64,000 nt of DNA, from positions 38,497,169-38,561,168 of the forward strand of contig CM072805.1 in the NCBI GenBank assembly GCA_037013495.1. Direction: 5' to 3'. The translations under genes and the position numbers were made by a program. Below the pieces are notes generated by a model, which was not told where the DNA came from, did not search any database, and worked only from the letters and a program-made list of their open reading frames with translations. This DNA is from Hippophae tibetana. Taxonomy: Eukaryota > Streptophyta > Magnoliopsida > Rosales > Elaeagnaceae. This document shows, piece by piece, positions 11,000 through 23,040 of the stretch (position 1 is the first letter of the stretch; every line of letters starts with the position of its first letter).

Positions 11000-13900
11000 T
11001 TTGTATTGGAATTTATGATAAATGGTGAAGAAAATTTTCAGAAGTGTAATAAACTACGGTGGGTCTGTAAATGCAAATTTTATTTGGATTTAAGAGCACA
11101 GGCATTGGCCTTATGCCAAACAGTTTTTTACAGTTTGATCGAGTGTTGCTCGCAAGCTGCTGAGAATTCATTCTTAAAAAAAATTAAACGTCGTACTGAT
11201 GTATTCGTTACTTTTTTTATAATATATTTTTTCATATCTAAAATTATAATATACATTTTTTTAAATATATTAAAATCGATACATATACATAACTGAATTA
11301 TATAAAAATTAAAGTGTAAAATAAAAAAATTTAAGGATATAAAATTATATTTTTTTAAATAATATTATAGAACTCCCACGCAATCAAACTTTAATTTAAT
11401 ATTTATTACCATCAATAATTATAATTAAAAAAAATGTATATTCTAATCTTAACTCCATTTTAAAAACAGATGTTTGGTGAATATTTCATATCTTTGAAAA
11501 GAAAACAAAAAAGATAAAGAATTACTGTCTAGTGGTAGACTGTACGTAGTTCAGAAACCCCTTGCGTAGAAGCTAGTAAATTTAAGCATAAAAATTATAC
11601 TTTGAGGCATTTTACTGCATAATACAGATTATATATTTATTGAATAATAATATATTAAATTACATTATTAATAATTGATTATTAAATTAAAAATATAAAA
11701 TGTTGGTACAAATTAAGGATATATATTAATATAGTAGTTATTGAAGTCGATCACTATATTATTTAGTAAAAACATTTTCTTTTTGAGTCACATTGCAAAC
11801 ATATTTTACAACCTGTATAAAGACAATAAACATTGCTATATACACCATCACTTTCTTTCTTTTTTTCTTTTTTAACTATGAAATAACGACTGGTAAGTCA
11901 TATTCGTCATTGAATTCAAAACCAAGTCCAACCAAGCAAAACGAAAACAGATCTGCAGAATCCAACGACGAGGATCTTGTGGCTGAGATCAGATCATCCT
12001 CATGATGATTCTTAATCGTTTCACATCACTATCACGCCATGATAACTGTACACGTGTTGAATCAGATAAATTATTATGTTTTTTTTCCAAATTATAAATT
12101 ATTACACCTACCGCACGCCAAATCTACAATTTTTTATTTTATTTTTTTTAATAAAAACCAATTCTACAATTTACCAACAAAAAATAAATGTAATGGTTAT
12201 ATAAATTTACAGTCTGAATATTATTATAACACATGTTATAATTACAAAAAAAAAGTAATAATTGTTTTATTTCTTAAAATCATTCTATAAGAAATATAAG
12301 TATTAATATAAATATAAAATATGTATTATTAACTATTGTTTCCGAGACAAAAAAACTTCATATTAAAATGAAACTTGTAAATCTCTGTGACAAGTGATAC
12401 TAGAGATAAATTTTAAATAATATCACAAATATTCTTAAATTTTAAGATATTTTTAAAATTATCACTAGGTTTTAAAAAATTAAAAAATATTCTTTAAATC
12501 ACAACAAAAGTTAAATCTAACATAAATAAATAATAATCTTTTTATAAAAAATAATAATAGAGAACTAAAAAGTACTAAGAAATAAAAAAAATATTATAAT
12601 TAGAAATATAAGACATCTTATGATATTTTTCACAGTAAATAGTAATTAATAAAATAAAATTTCAAAATTTCAAAAGATAAAATTAAATCTTAAGAAAAAA
12701 TATATGGATTTAAAGATCTTTTATTTTCATCGTTAAAGAAATTATTCTAAAAAAATACATATTTCATTATGAAATAAGTAATAAAAATTAGCATTAATAT
12801 TATAAATACAACAAAATGTATAATATATCATTAATTAATAAGGAAACTATTATTAAAAATTACCAAAAACTTCTCAAAAGGATAAAAAAAGATTGAATAC
12901 ATCTATTTAAGAATAATTCAAATATTTATACAAACTCATTTCAGATAATGAATAGATACACCAATAAAAATAATATTATTAGATAATAGAATAATAATCA
13001 GAATATATGTTTTATTATAAATACTATATAGTAATTTGGAATACTAAAAACTAAAATTTTCAATATATCATAAGTTTTCTATTATTAATATTCATGATAC
13101 AAATTTAAACTAATTATTAAGTTTGTTTGAAATAAGAGACTTAATGAATGAAGAAACTTGTTCATTTTCAATACATTATATAGTATTACATTTGTTATCA
13201 AATAATCACAATAATATAATATATGAATAAAATAAACTCATAAAATAACAAAATATTCCAAAACTTAATAAAATAATAAAATAATAAATATTTATAGACT
13301 TTGAAATAGTACATAAATGATATTTATATATTAAAGAAAACCACGATAACATGAAAAAATAAGTAATGTAATAAGAAATAGTGACATACCAAGATTTATA
13401 TTTATAGAATCTTAAGAAGAAACTTTCAATAGAGAAAAAAAAGTTATAGGATTAAAATAAGAAATTTAAATAATAAAAGTATTAGTTCGTGATATCGTAT
13501 TATTAAGAAAATAATGTTTAACGGTAGATTAAAAATATACAATTAAAAATACATTTGACTATAGTATGCACATTAAAAAATCAAATAATATTAAAAAAGG
13601 CTTTAAGACTTCTAACAAATGAAATATACATAGTCCAAGAATCAAACACGAAGTATTTATAAGATATAATTAAAACATAAAAAGAATTATTAAGAGAAAT
13701 ATATAAATGAATATGGTTATAATAAATTACAATAAAATATACATGTAGAATTTACATAATTAAGAAATAATGTATATAATATATTTAGGAACACTGATAT
13801 TATAGATCATAAATATAATCACTTAGAATGATTAAAAGAAAAACCAATTAGAAAATCATATATGTTTATGTCTATAACTGAGAGAATAAAAAATGAATTT

Positions 13901-16219
13901 TTTTAAAGAAAAATATATAATTTCAATTTATTGAGGTATAAAAAAAATTAAAAAAACAATTTATAAATCCTAAAAAAAGTGATATATAAAGATTAGTAAC
14001 TTTGTTCACTTTAATATAGGAAGAACTAGAAAAGGCATTATAATGAAAAGCTATTTACAGATAAAAAGAAAGATGACATTATATTAATCAATAAAATTGA
14101 TCATGAATCAGAAATCATGACTCCAAAAAATCATATAAAACCAATTTCATGATCATTTTTTATCAAGAAGAAACATCTTATCCATATAGAGAATAAAAAT
14201 AAAATAAAAAGATTGGGATAACCTAATACTTTCAATAAAATAAGGATTATATTGAAAAATTAGAGGTAATATTCTGTAATAATTTAAGTTCCATGAAAAT
14301 TATAAATCTAATCGTTTATATATATATATATTATATAAGATATAATTTTTTTTAATAAGTGGGTTAGTGGTACGAGTGTATTAATATAAAAATTTCAAAC
14401 TTTACGATCATATTCTTCAACTTGAAGAGTTTTAATAGCTTACACAATGACAACAAATATTAAAATTTAGTTTTCAAATTTAGAAGACTAATAATATTTA
14501 TTAATACAAGAGGATGCTCACACTAGAAGATAAAGAGAATATTTAGATATAATATTAAATGAAATATATAATTTTTTTATTAAATAAGATAAAAAATAAC
14601 TATTATTGAATATAGTGAAAATGAAATTAATAAAACAAAACGATATTTGTTATGGTGTTTAATTTTAATAAAATAAAAGAAGTGTGTAATAGAGGTTTTT
14701 TAGATTAAGTCATTTATGTTATTTTTTTGGGTTTATAAATGATATCATTTAATTTTTTAATTTTTAAAATTAATCAATTAAGAAAATATATTATTTTAAT
14801 AATTTTTTTAATTAAAATATCATTTATCATTAATTTTTTAATTTTGTTCATCTTTAAAAAATTAAATGATATATAAAAATAAATAATATAATCTTATCTA
14901 TCTCAATGCACTTGTCTTTTTTAGAAGGAAAAAAAAAAAGCATAAATAAAGAACGTTTAATAGAAAGAATATTAAACGACAGATAACACAATTTTTAAAC
15001 TCCTATTGTTTAATATATTTAGGGAGGAAATTACGGGCAATTTAAGAGTATCACTGTCCCTCTCAACTTTTGAAAATATGTGTTTTCAGTTCACAAGACA
15101 ATTTATAAATGTGTATAATTTTATTAAATTTTTAAATTTAATATATCAAACTTATAATATATTTTAAATTTTTGATAAATTTGATAAACCCTTGTATATT
15201 TATATTTTATGTTTTTACACATTATAGTCAATTAAATTGCAATAATTTTTTATTTTTAAAAAATTAAATTTATTATTTGATAAATAAAAATTTAAAATAT
15301 TAATTTTTAACAATAAATCATTATTTTAATTTTTTTGAAATGATATGTTTTCACTAACTTTTCAACTTAATTGGAAAAATTTAAACTAAAGTAAAGATTT
15401 AATTTGACCTCTCTATTAATTTTAATGCAATATAGTTATTATTTATATTTATATATATATTTTTTAATTCATAAATTATATAGTTTTCAATAAAAATAAA
15501 AATTTGATTTTTAAATACAAATATATTTTAAACATATATTTTTTTCTCTTTATATTAAATATGAATTTTTTTGAAAGTTATATTATATGAATTTTTTTGA
15601 AAGTTATATTATATTTGGTAAAACTAAAATTGATATTATTTTTAAATTTTAATTAAATTTACGTATAAATATTTAAATTTTTAAAACATATGATTTGATC
15701 TCAAATTTTTTAAAATTTAAAATTATATAATTTAGTTATAAATATATATTTATAAGTTAAAAATTAAAAATTTATACTTAAAATTGTAAAAATTTGAATA
15801 TTAAATTTTAAATTTTTATAGATTTATATATAAATTTACTTTTTATTGTCTCGTCTTGAATAGTTATTTTTCTTTTTCTTGTATAGTGTTAAGAATTAAT
15901 TATTTATCATAATTTACATGTTGATACGATGAACAATATTAATGGCATCGATGTATTCTAATAGCAATAGTAAAAGGTGGTGTAAATGTAACGGAAGTAT
16001 TGTATATTTTTTTCGAAAAATTCCGAGTATGATGACCACTGCAGTCTCCACAAGACAAAATCTTCTTCGGTGAACTCCTTGGTTCATGACCAAGGGCCTA
16101 CCATCCGGGAGTGCTTGCAGTTCCAGTCCCTATTCATCTTCTCAATGCCTCTCTAACTTCTTTACTTTCTTAATACTAGCTGTCTCTCTCCGCCTAGGGC
16201 TTCTATCTTTCTCTCTAAA
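11000..16219. other. AT-rich spacer between HEXO1 and the MTP11-like locus
   Basis: No gene was seen. 11000-11100 should hold the HEXO1 5' UTR and promoter, because the two genes are divergent. From about 12300 to 14650 the plus strand is strikingly A-rich rather than evenly A+T; no frame survives and I cannot identify a source. 14700-15900 is more balanced or T-rich low-complexity DNA, including a short direct repeat around 15560-15610. 16000-16219 has ordinary composition and probably contains the 5' UTR of the MTP11-like locus. Confidence 0.6.
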
Positions 16220-19200
16220 ATGGTGGAGCCGGAGAAGCATGACAACGAAGGAGAGCTTTCCCTATTGCAACAGCCAAATAATTACTGTCTTGGCGCTTGA
16301 ACTTTGAGGGCTTCCAATTATCTTCTGACCTCATAGAGAAAAAAACCACCTCGCGGTCTTCATGATGCTATGGATTTTAGGTAATTTGGGTTACTATTTC
16401 GTCTTAGATTTTGGGTTGATTTGGTCGATGGTTTTTTTCTTTCTATTTTTTTGGCATTTGAAATTTGTTCTTGTTTGTTTGGAGTGGGAAGTATTATTTT
16501 AGGTACTTTTCTTCGTCTTCTTGTTTCAGTACTTTTATTGTTTTTACTTAAATTTCTTTTAGAACACTTCAGTCTATTACTTTTTTTAGATAGTCCATCA
16601 GCTTGCGATACCACATGTTTAAATTATAACTTTTTAAGTTTTTTTTTAAATATTTTTTTTATCTTTTTAAGTGTATTTAAAAAAGAAAGTTTTACAAGAA
16701 TAATGAAGTATTTTTTTAAATAAAAATTGATCATTGTTATTATTTTTTTCAATTTTTTTAGAAGTAAATGGACTAGACTTTAAAAAAGAAAAAAACTATT
16801 AAACCTACATGCTCTATTTCAAAAGGTTAGTTACCACCCGTACTTGTTTTTGTTGGTGTTTATTTTTCCATTAGTGGGAATTGATTCTTTTTATTATCTT
16901 CCTTTTACATATTCGAGTAATAATGATCTAAAATTGGACACGGTTCCAAGCTTGCTAGACGCTTTTATTTGGTTAAATCATATATTGATAAGAGTTGTTT
17001 GTGTAGCTTTATGGTGCAGTAGATTTGAATCAAGCTTGCTAGACGCTTTTATTTGATTAAATCATATATTGATAAGAGTTGTTTGTATAGCTTTATGGTG
17101 CAGTAGATTTGAATCCTAAAACAGAGTTGTATGTGAAGAGTTTATGGTTGAGGTGTTGTGATTTCCTTAATTGCCTAAACAGATTTATATGTTAGTTTTG
17201 GAGCTTTTTTATATTCTGAAACTTTGTTCTTGTTGCGCTAGATATGTTAGTTTGTCAAATTACTGCTTTATTCTTTAAGTTTGAACAGATATTTGGTGTC
17301 AGAGTCAGTTTCTCTTTGTGTGTCTCAAGTAATATGAGATCATGTTTAAGCTTCTAGCAGTTTCACATAAACAGCAAGTTTCATAAAACTTTTTTGGCAT
17401 ACATGAAGCATGGCTTTAAAGTCTTGGAAAGGGAATAAGATAGAATGAAGAAATACCAGTTATTTAAGCACCTATTCCACAGCAGCACATCTAGTTGGTC
17501 TTACGTTGGTTGAAAAAGACTTCGATCGTCTTTGCTGCTTTTGTCCTACATTGCATTTCATTTATATTCTTGTGTTGCTTGCTAAACGTATTAGTTATAA
17601 AGTTGCATAGTCGACTAGGATCTAAACTGGTATCTTATGTTCATCAGAAGTAATACATGGTAACTTGTAAATGCTTCATGATTAATCTTTATATGATAAT
17701 AATTATAGTGGATATGAAGAGGTTTCACGGTCCCATCTGTACCATTTTGCTTGACATTATAGGTCCTGAAGATGATGTGGCTGAGTACTACTAGCAACAA
17801 GTAGAAATGCTCGAGGGTTTCACTGAAATGGATGCCTTGGCAGAACATGGTTTCATTCCTGGAATGTCAAAGGTTTATGTTGCTCTGTGCTATGTGTCTC
17901 TTTTAAAGCAGGATTAATGCTTTCAAGTCTCTTGAATTGATTTGTAATATTATGATTGTAGGAAGAACAAGAAAATTTAGCAAGAAACGAAACATTTGCC
18001 ATCAGAATTTCAAATGTAGCAAATATGGTTCTTTTTGCAGCAAAAGTATATGCATCTATTAGAAGTGGCTCACTTGCCATTACAGCATCCGCATTGGACT
18101 CACTGCTTGATCTTTTGTCTGGTTTCCTTCTGTGGTTTACTGCATTCTCCATGCAAACACCCAATCCATATCAGTACCCTATTGGAAAGAGACGTATGCA
18201 ACCATTGGTAAGCTCTACAACTTTATTTAGTGTCTGTTACAGATGTATATTCAAATTTAGTTTTAATTGATGTAGTAGTGGACACGTCTAAAATGCACTG
18301 GAAATATCTTCTTTCTAGCAAGCTGTTAAATGTTTGATCAATATTAAAAGCCAATGGGTTTGTATTGCATTGTAGACCAAAATTTAGAGATTCATTATGC
18401 CTTTTGCTTGGTGTTTAGTTGTTGTCTCATCCCAAGATATTTAATTCCCTAAATACTGAGTATGAAAAGTTGCATTTCCATTTAGACTATCTAGCTTTAC
18501 CATAGCCATTCAGTGCTTGTTTTGCTTCCATTCGATGAATCCAAAGTTGATTTCTCATTTATGGGTGTCTTCACTTTTTCATCTGATAGTCACTCTTAAT
18601 GTGGCATTTTTTTGTATCACACAAGAGTAGCCTCATAGATAGAACTATTTTCTGCAAAAAATGGCAGTTATGGAATATTTGGTACAATAAAGCAATAGGA
18701 ATATCAAAATATGCACTACTCTTGGCTTGATTATATTGTTGGCTTGACTTGCTATCAACAAAATCTAAAACTTCATTAGTTATGCAGGGAATTCTCTTAT
18801 TTGCTTCTGTCATGGCAACTCTAGGACTGCAGATTATATTGGAGTCGGTGCGCACCCTGATCTCTGATGTAAGTTGAGGTTAGCTAAATTTATATGATGT
18901 CAAAGTCAAATGCCCCTTGTCCAAATATGGATGACTATTGATTATTGGTGCTGGAGCTAGGAATAAATGGATACACCTCAAAGCATCAATAATATTTTTG
19001 GGTCGAACAAAAATGTTCTTTTATTGTGTCTCATTCTATTTGTTTCCATTTGGAGGATGGGTTCAACTTGACCACGGTGCAAGAGCTATGGGTCGTGAGC
19101 ATTATGGTCGTGGTGACTACTGTGAAACTCTTTCTCATGCTTTACTGCTGCACCTTCACCAATGAAATTGTTAAAGCCTACGCTCAGGATCATTTTTTTG

Positions 19201-19850
19201 ATGTTATAACCAACATCTCTGGCCTCTTTGCTGCTCTCCTAGCGAACTATATAGATGACTGGATGGACCCTGTTGGTGCTATCATTGTAAGCCAACTCCC
19301 AACCCCCTTTCACCTACGATAACTAACTAAATGCCAAACCTACTTGATATGCTTAATGTGCTGAACTGTTGGGTGATCTTATGGATATTGTTCCATAGCA
19401 CACATAGTCGGAGGCCACAGACCTTGTTAAATATAAATTTCTTTTTGATCCATTTCGGGCAATAACTTGTACTTACACATCCTTTTCATTTTGCTACAGT
19501 TAGCGTTGTACACGATCCGAACGTGGTCATTGACAGTGCTAGAGAATTTCAACTCTCTGGTAGGAAAATCAGCTGCTCCAGAGTTTCTGCAAAAGCTTAC
19601 ATATCTATGTTGTAACCATCACAGGGCCATACGATACATTGATATTGTTAGGGCATATACCTTTGGGTCTCACTACTTTGTTGAGGTTGACATCGTGTTG
19701 CCCGCAGATATGCCCTTACAAGAGGCCCATGACATTGGCGAATCCTTGCAGGAGAAGCTTGAACTCTTCCCTGAAATTGAGCGTGCCTTTGTTCATCTTG
19801 ATTATGAGTTTTCACACAAGCCAGAGCATGCACAGGCACACACTCAATAG
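16220..19850 (+). pseudogene. MTP11: Metal tolerance protein 11-like (Mn-CDF transporter), 5' part disrupted
   Basis: Family role: cation diffusion facilitator moving Mn2+ (with proton exchange) into Golgi/prevacuolar compartments. Exons: about 16220-16380, 17763-17872, 17962-18207, 18788-18868, 19056-19286 and 19500-19850, with plausible GT-AG borders. Exon 1 starts MVEPEKHDNEGELSLLQ, as in MTP11, but its frame ends at TGA 16298-16300. The family sequence then continues one frame over (WRLNFEGFQLSSD), and shifts again after an A-run before PPRGLHD. Exon 2 has TAG at 17792-17794 in GPEDDVAEYY*QQVEML, where relatives have Gln. Exons 3-6 are intact: DSLLD and DHFFD metal-binding DxxxD motifs, [15 protein letters not shown], and a complete C-terminal domain ending at TAG 19850. 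This is either a recent pseudogene or a gene using a later Met (for example MLEGF in exon 2), which would lack the cytosolic N-terminus. Confidence 0.8.
16947..17115. repeat. 84-bp tandem duplication in MTP11-like intron 1
   Basis: Two copies with an 84-bp period (16947-17030 and 17031-17115). Each starts CAAGCTTGCTAGACGC and ends GTAGATTTGAATC, and they differ at only a couple of positions. The duplication is therefore recent and lies wholly inside the intron. Confidence 0.9.
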
Positions 19851-20433
19851 CAAGGAAACATGTAATGATAATTTTTTTATGCTCGTCTTTTCAAAGAGAC
19901 AATCTTAATTACTGTATTATGAAAATATATCTAAAAGTATAATCGACTTGTCTGCACTGGTATTTGGAACTTGGAGCACTTGTTCAATTATTTTTGTTCC
20001 AAACATTTTGCAAACTGTGATTTTGATTCGATGTTTGATTAATAGACTGCTTACGATTTCTTGAGATTCTGAGTAGCATGTTAAGTATTATAGAATAAGC
20101 AAGGAAAAATATAGTAAAAAAAACAATTAGCATCCATAGACGTCATAGGGGATTTCATAACTTTTGATGTTGTTTTTAATTTAATGATGCGATTGTTACA
20201 ATACTATTGGTTTACTACATTAATCGAATTTCCTATTATAACGTGATGTGCTAAATTAAATAACTTATAGTACCAAACTTAAAACACAACGCTAAATTCA
20301 AGAGGTTTTGCATTCCATTGAAGTAAGCTATACTTTACTGTCAAATGCAAAGAAAATTTTAATTTGGATAATTATGTATGTGGTGGGCTTCTCAACCTAT
20401 TTACTTTAGTAGCATAAACCTATTTTAAAAGAT

Positions 20434-20444
20434 GTCCCACATCG
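20434..20444 (+). promoter_or_regulatory. Upstream sequence element (USE) of a plant snRNA gene
   Basis: GTCCCACATCG matches the plant snRNA USE (RTCCCACATCG). The gap to the TATA box is about 33 bp. That is the spacing known for RNA polymerase II snRNA genes; polymerase III genes such as U6 use about 25 bp. Confidence 0.92.
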
Positions 20445-20477
20445 AGAAATAACAAGACTACGTACAGTAAAAGAGAG

Positions 20478-20486
20478 ATAAATATA
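20478..20486 (+). promoter_or_regulatory. TATA box of the U12 snRNA gene
   Basis: ATAAATATA, 34 bp after the USE and about 24-32 bp before the RNA start at 20510. Confidence 0.85.
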
Positions 20487-20509
20487 GAAGAGCGACATAC
20501 TAAAAAAAT

Positions 20510-20675
20510 TGCCTTAAACTAATGAGTAAGGAAAACAAAGCGAGCGGTGGGAACTGCTCGCCGCGCCAGACACATTTGTGCGCCTTAATTTTTGGAGGGG
20601 TTATAGGCTGGCCGAGTGTTGACGCTGCTTACTTCGCAGAACTCGCTCGTGCGGGCCTCCCTATAAACATCCCCC
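20510..20675 (+). ncRNA. U12: U12 spliceosomal snRNA (minor spliceosome)
   Basis: The RNA start TGCCTTAAACTAATGAGTAA is nearly the same as U12 of animals and plants. It contains GTAAGGA (20526-20532), which pairs with the U12-type branch site. Next come a stem-loop (GCGAGC...GCTCGC, about 20540-20561), a second GC-rich stem, the Sm-binding site AATTTTTGG (20587-20595), and a long 3' stem-loop. The 3' stem-loop has the conserved TTACTTCGCAG apex that in this family binds U11/U12-65K. U12 base-pairs with the branch point of U12-type introns within the U11/U12 di-snRNP in the nucleus. Its G+C-rich body stands out sharply from the AT-rich flanks. All promoter and 3'-end signals are present, so this looks like a working gene and not a retrocopy. 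The exact 3' end (about 20665-20677) is uncertain. Confidence 0.95.
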
Positions 20676-20677
20676 CA

Positions 20678-20692
20678 CAATTCTCAGTTCAA
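20678..20692 (+). terminator. snRNA 3' box of the U12 gene
   Basis: CAATTCTCAGTTCAA fits the plant snRNA 3'-end formation signal CA(N)3-10AGTNNAA, placed just after the mature RNA. Confidence 0.85.
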
Positions 20693-23040
20693 CCTTTGAT
20701 CCCTAGTCTGTATTCCTAATAAAACATAAAAAAATACTATTGATCTTATTAAATTATAATTAATTTTTAATACAATTTTTTTTTATCATATCATATATTA
20801 AAAATCTTATTTTAAAAAATAAAAAATATATGTATAATAATTACAATATTAGAAAAAATTGTGAATCTTTTCTTTCCAACTTTCTACGTAAAAGATTATA
20901 TTGTAAATTTTGCTTAAAAATATTATCTAATATAATATTGTTATAATTATTTTTATTATAAATATAATAAAAAATATAAATTGTATCTAATTAATTATAT
21001 TTTAATACTTAAATAAAATTGTTATTAATAAATATTTGTTGTCTTAAAAATAATTAAAATTATATTAATTGAATATCATAATATATTATAATTTTTAGTT
21101 TTTTATAACTCCAAAAATTATTGGATTAAAGACAATAATGGAAACAATAAAAAAAAAAATAATATATGTATTTTATAATGTAAATCAAAATAATAATAAA
21201 AATTAAATTTTTATCTCATATTAATAAATATATAATTTATTTGTTATAAAAAATTATATATTTTTTATTAAAAATTGTTGGATGATTATATTTTTTTATC
21301 TTCTTTTAGAAAATAAAGATAAAGAAAGAAAATGTAGCTGTTAATTAGAAAATGAGAGAAAAAAATATATGATAGAAATTAGAAAAAAAGATGACCTACA
21401 AATTTTTTAACAACTTAAATTTTATACATTTTTATACTATTATATACTACATGTTTTTTATAGATAAAATTCTTAATTTTTTTTGTCTTTAAGATAAAAT
21501 TAAGTTGTAGTAACATGTTATTTTTATTATTTTGATGGTATGTTGATTTAAATTTGATTTGGTAAATATACATTAATTTTAGTAATAATTATTATTGTTT
21601 TAAAAAATTATCTTAAAATATAAGATAAAAGAAAGTCTTTTAACTAATATTAAAATTTATACAAAGTGAAAAATATTAAAATAAATATATATTAATAATA
21701 AATAAATAAATAAATTAAAATATATATAATATTAATTATTTTATGAGTATTACATAACACTCAACAAAATTTAGATAAAATTTAATAAGTATTTTTTTAT
21801 TTAAAAATAATGTAAATTAGTTGACTATTTATTAATTGATATGATATATAATATAATTTTGATAAAAAAACATATAAAATTAATATATAATAAAATTATT
21901 AAATAAAATTTGTATAATTATTATGTAAGAATATTTTAATATTTATTAATTTACCGTAACAAAAAAAAACTTAAAGCTAAAAAAAGAAATAGCAAATGGA
22001 TGAATAACAGGAAAACAAAAAATAGGGAGAATGACTATGGGGCTTAATTTTGGATCCGTGCACAGCCCGAGTCACTGTAAAAAAATGTAATTGTATTAAT
22101 AAAGTTATTTTGTTTTGAATTTTTTTTAATTAATTTGTTAGGTAGTATATTTATTTTTATCTCATATTTGTGTTAATATTTGATTTAAAATATTAATATT
22201 ACTTATAAAAATACATAACAATATTATGTTATTTAAATTTGATAAGCATATAGTAGTAATAATTGATATAATTATAAATAATTTTTTAAGTAATACATTA
22301 ATTTTTTTTTATCTCATACTGTTAATACTTGAATCAAAATTCTAGTATTATTTTTAAGAAAATATAATTAATTTTATGTTATTTAAATTTGATAAGTATA
22401 TAATAATATTTCGTACAATATTAATTGATATTATTTAATAATTTTTTATTTAAAAAATATCTTTCAAAAGGATATTTTAATATTTATTAACATATACAAA
22501 AAATATAAAGAATAACTAATAAATAAATAAAAAATGAAAAATGAAGGAGATATAAATATATGATATTTATTTGTGTATTAAAAATTAAATAAAAACTAAA
22601 AGAGTTAATTTTTTTTATCAAAACAGTACCTAATAAAACTAACAAAACAACTATATATAAAAATTGTATTTAGAGATATTTTCGCATTTAAGAAAGTAAC
22701 AAAATAACGGAGAATGAGAATAATTAATATAATATTTATTGATTATTCACTAATTATAATTTTTTTATTTATTTTATGAAATTTTGATATTTATTTACGT
22801 GTAAATAAAATAAAAGCTTTATTTTAGGAATATTTTGATAATTATTTATGTATAAAAAATAATAAAATAATAGGATGAGAGAATATCTATAGATAAAAAA
22901 AGGGGTAAAATGAAAGGAAAAAATAGCAAAAGAAAACACACAAAAATGCAAAAAGAGAAAAAGAAGAAGAATGAGAAAAAAAACTCAGGGAGAACGACCA
23001 ATATAAGATAAAGAAAAACTATTATTGGCCATTAAATAAA
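20693..23040. other. AT-rich spacer
   Basis: Low-complexity A+T sequence with no gene seen. Two short similar stretches (AGGGAGAATGACTA near 22025 and AGGGAGAACGACCA near 22988) lie about 960 bp apart and could be relics of one repeat, but I cannot define ends. Confidence 0.5.

Noticed and set aside
11520-11590. tRNA-like string (CTAGTGGTAGACTG) in the spacer
   Set aside because: It does not fold into a cloverleaf and lacks a B-box.
16086-16307. Plus-strand 73-codon frame overlapping MTP11-like exon 1
   Set aside because: It is out of frame with the MVEPEK start and has no family similarity.
20522-20719. 65-codon open frame over the G+C-rich island near 20.6 kb
   Set aside because: It lies inside the U12 snRNA gene; the base composition and openness come from RNA structure, not coding.
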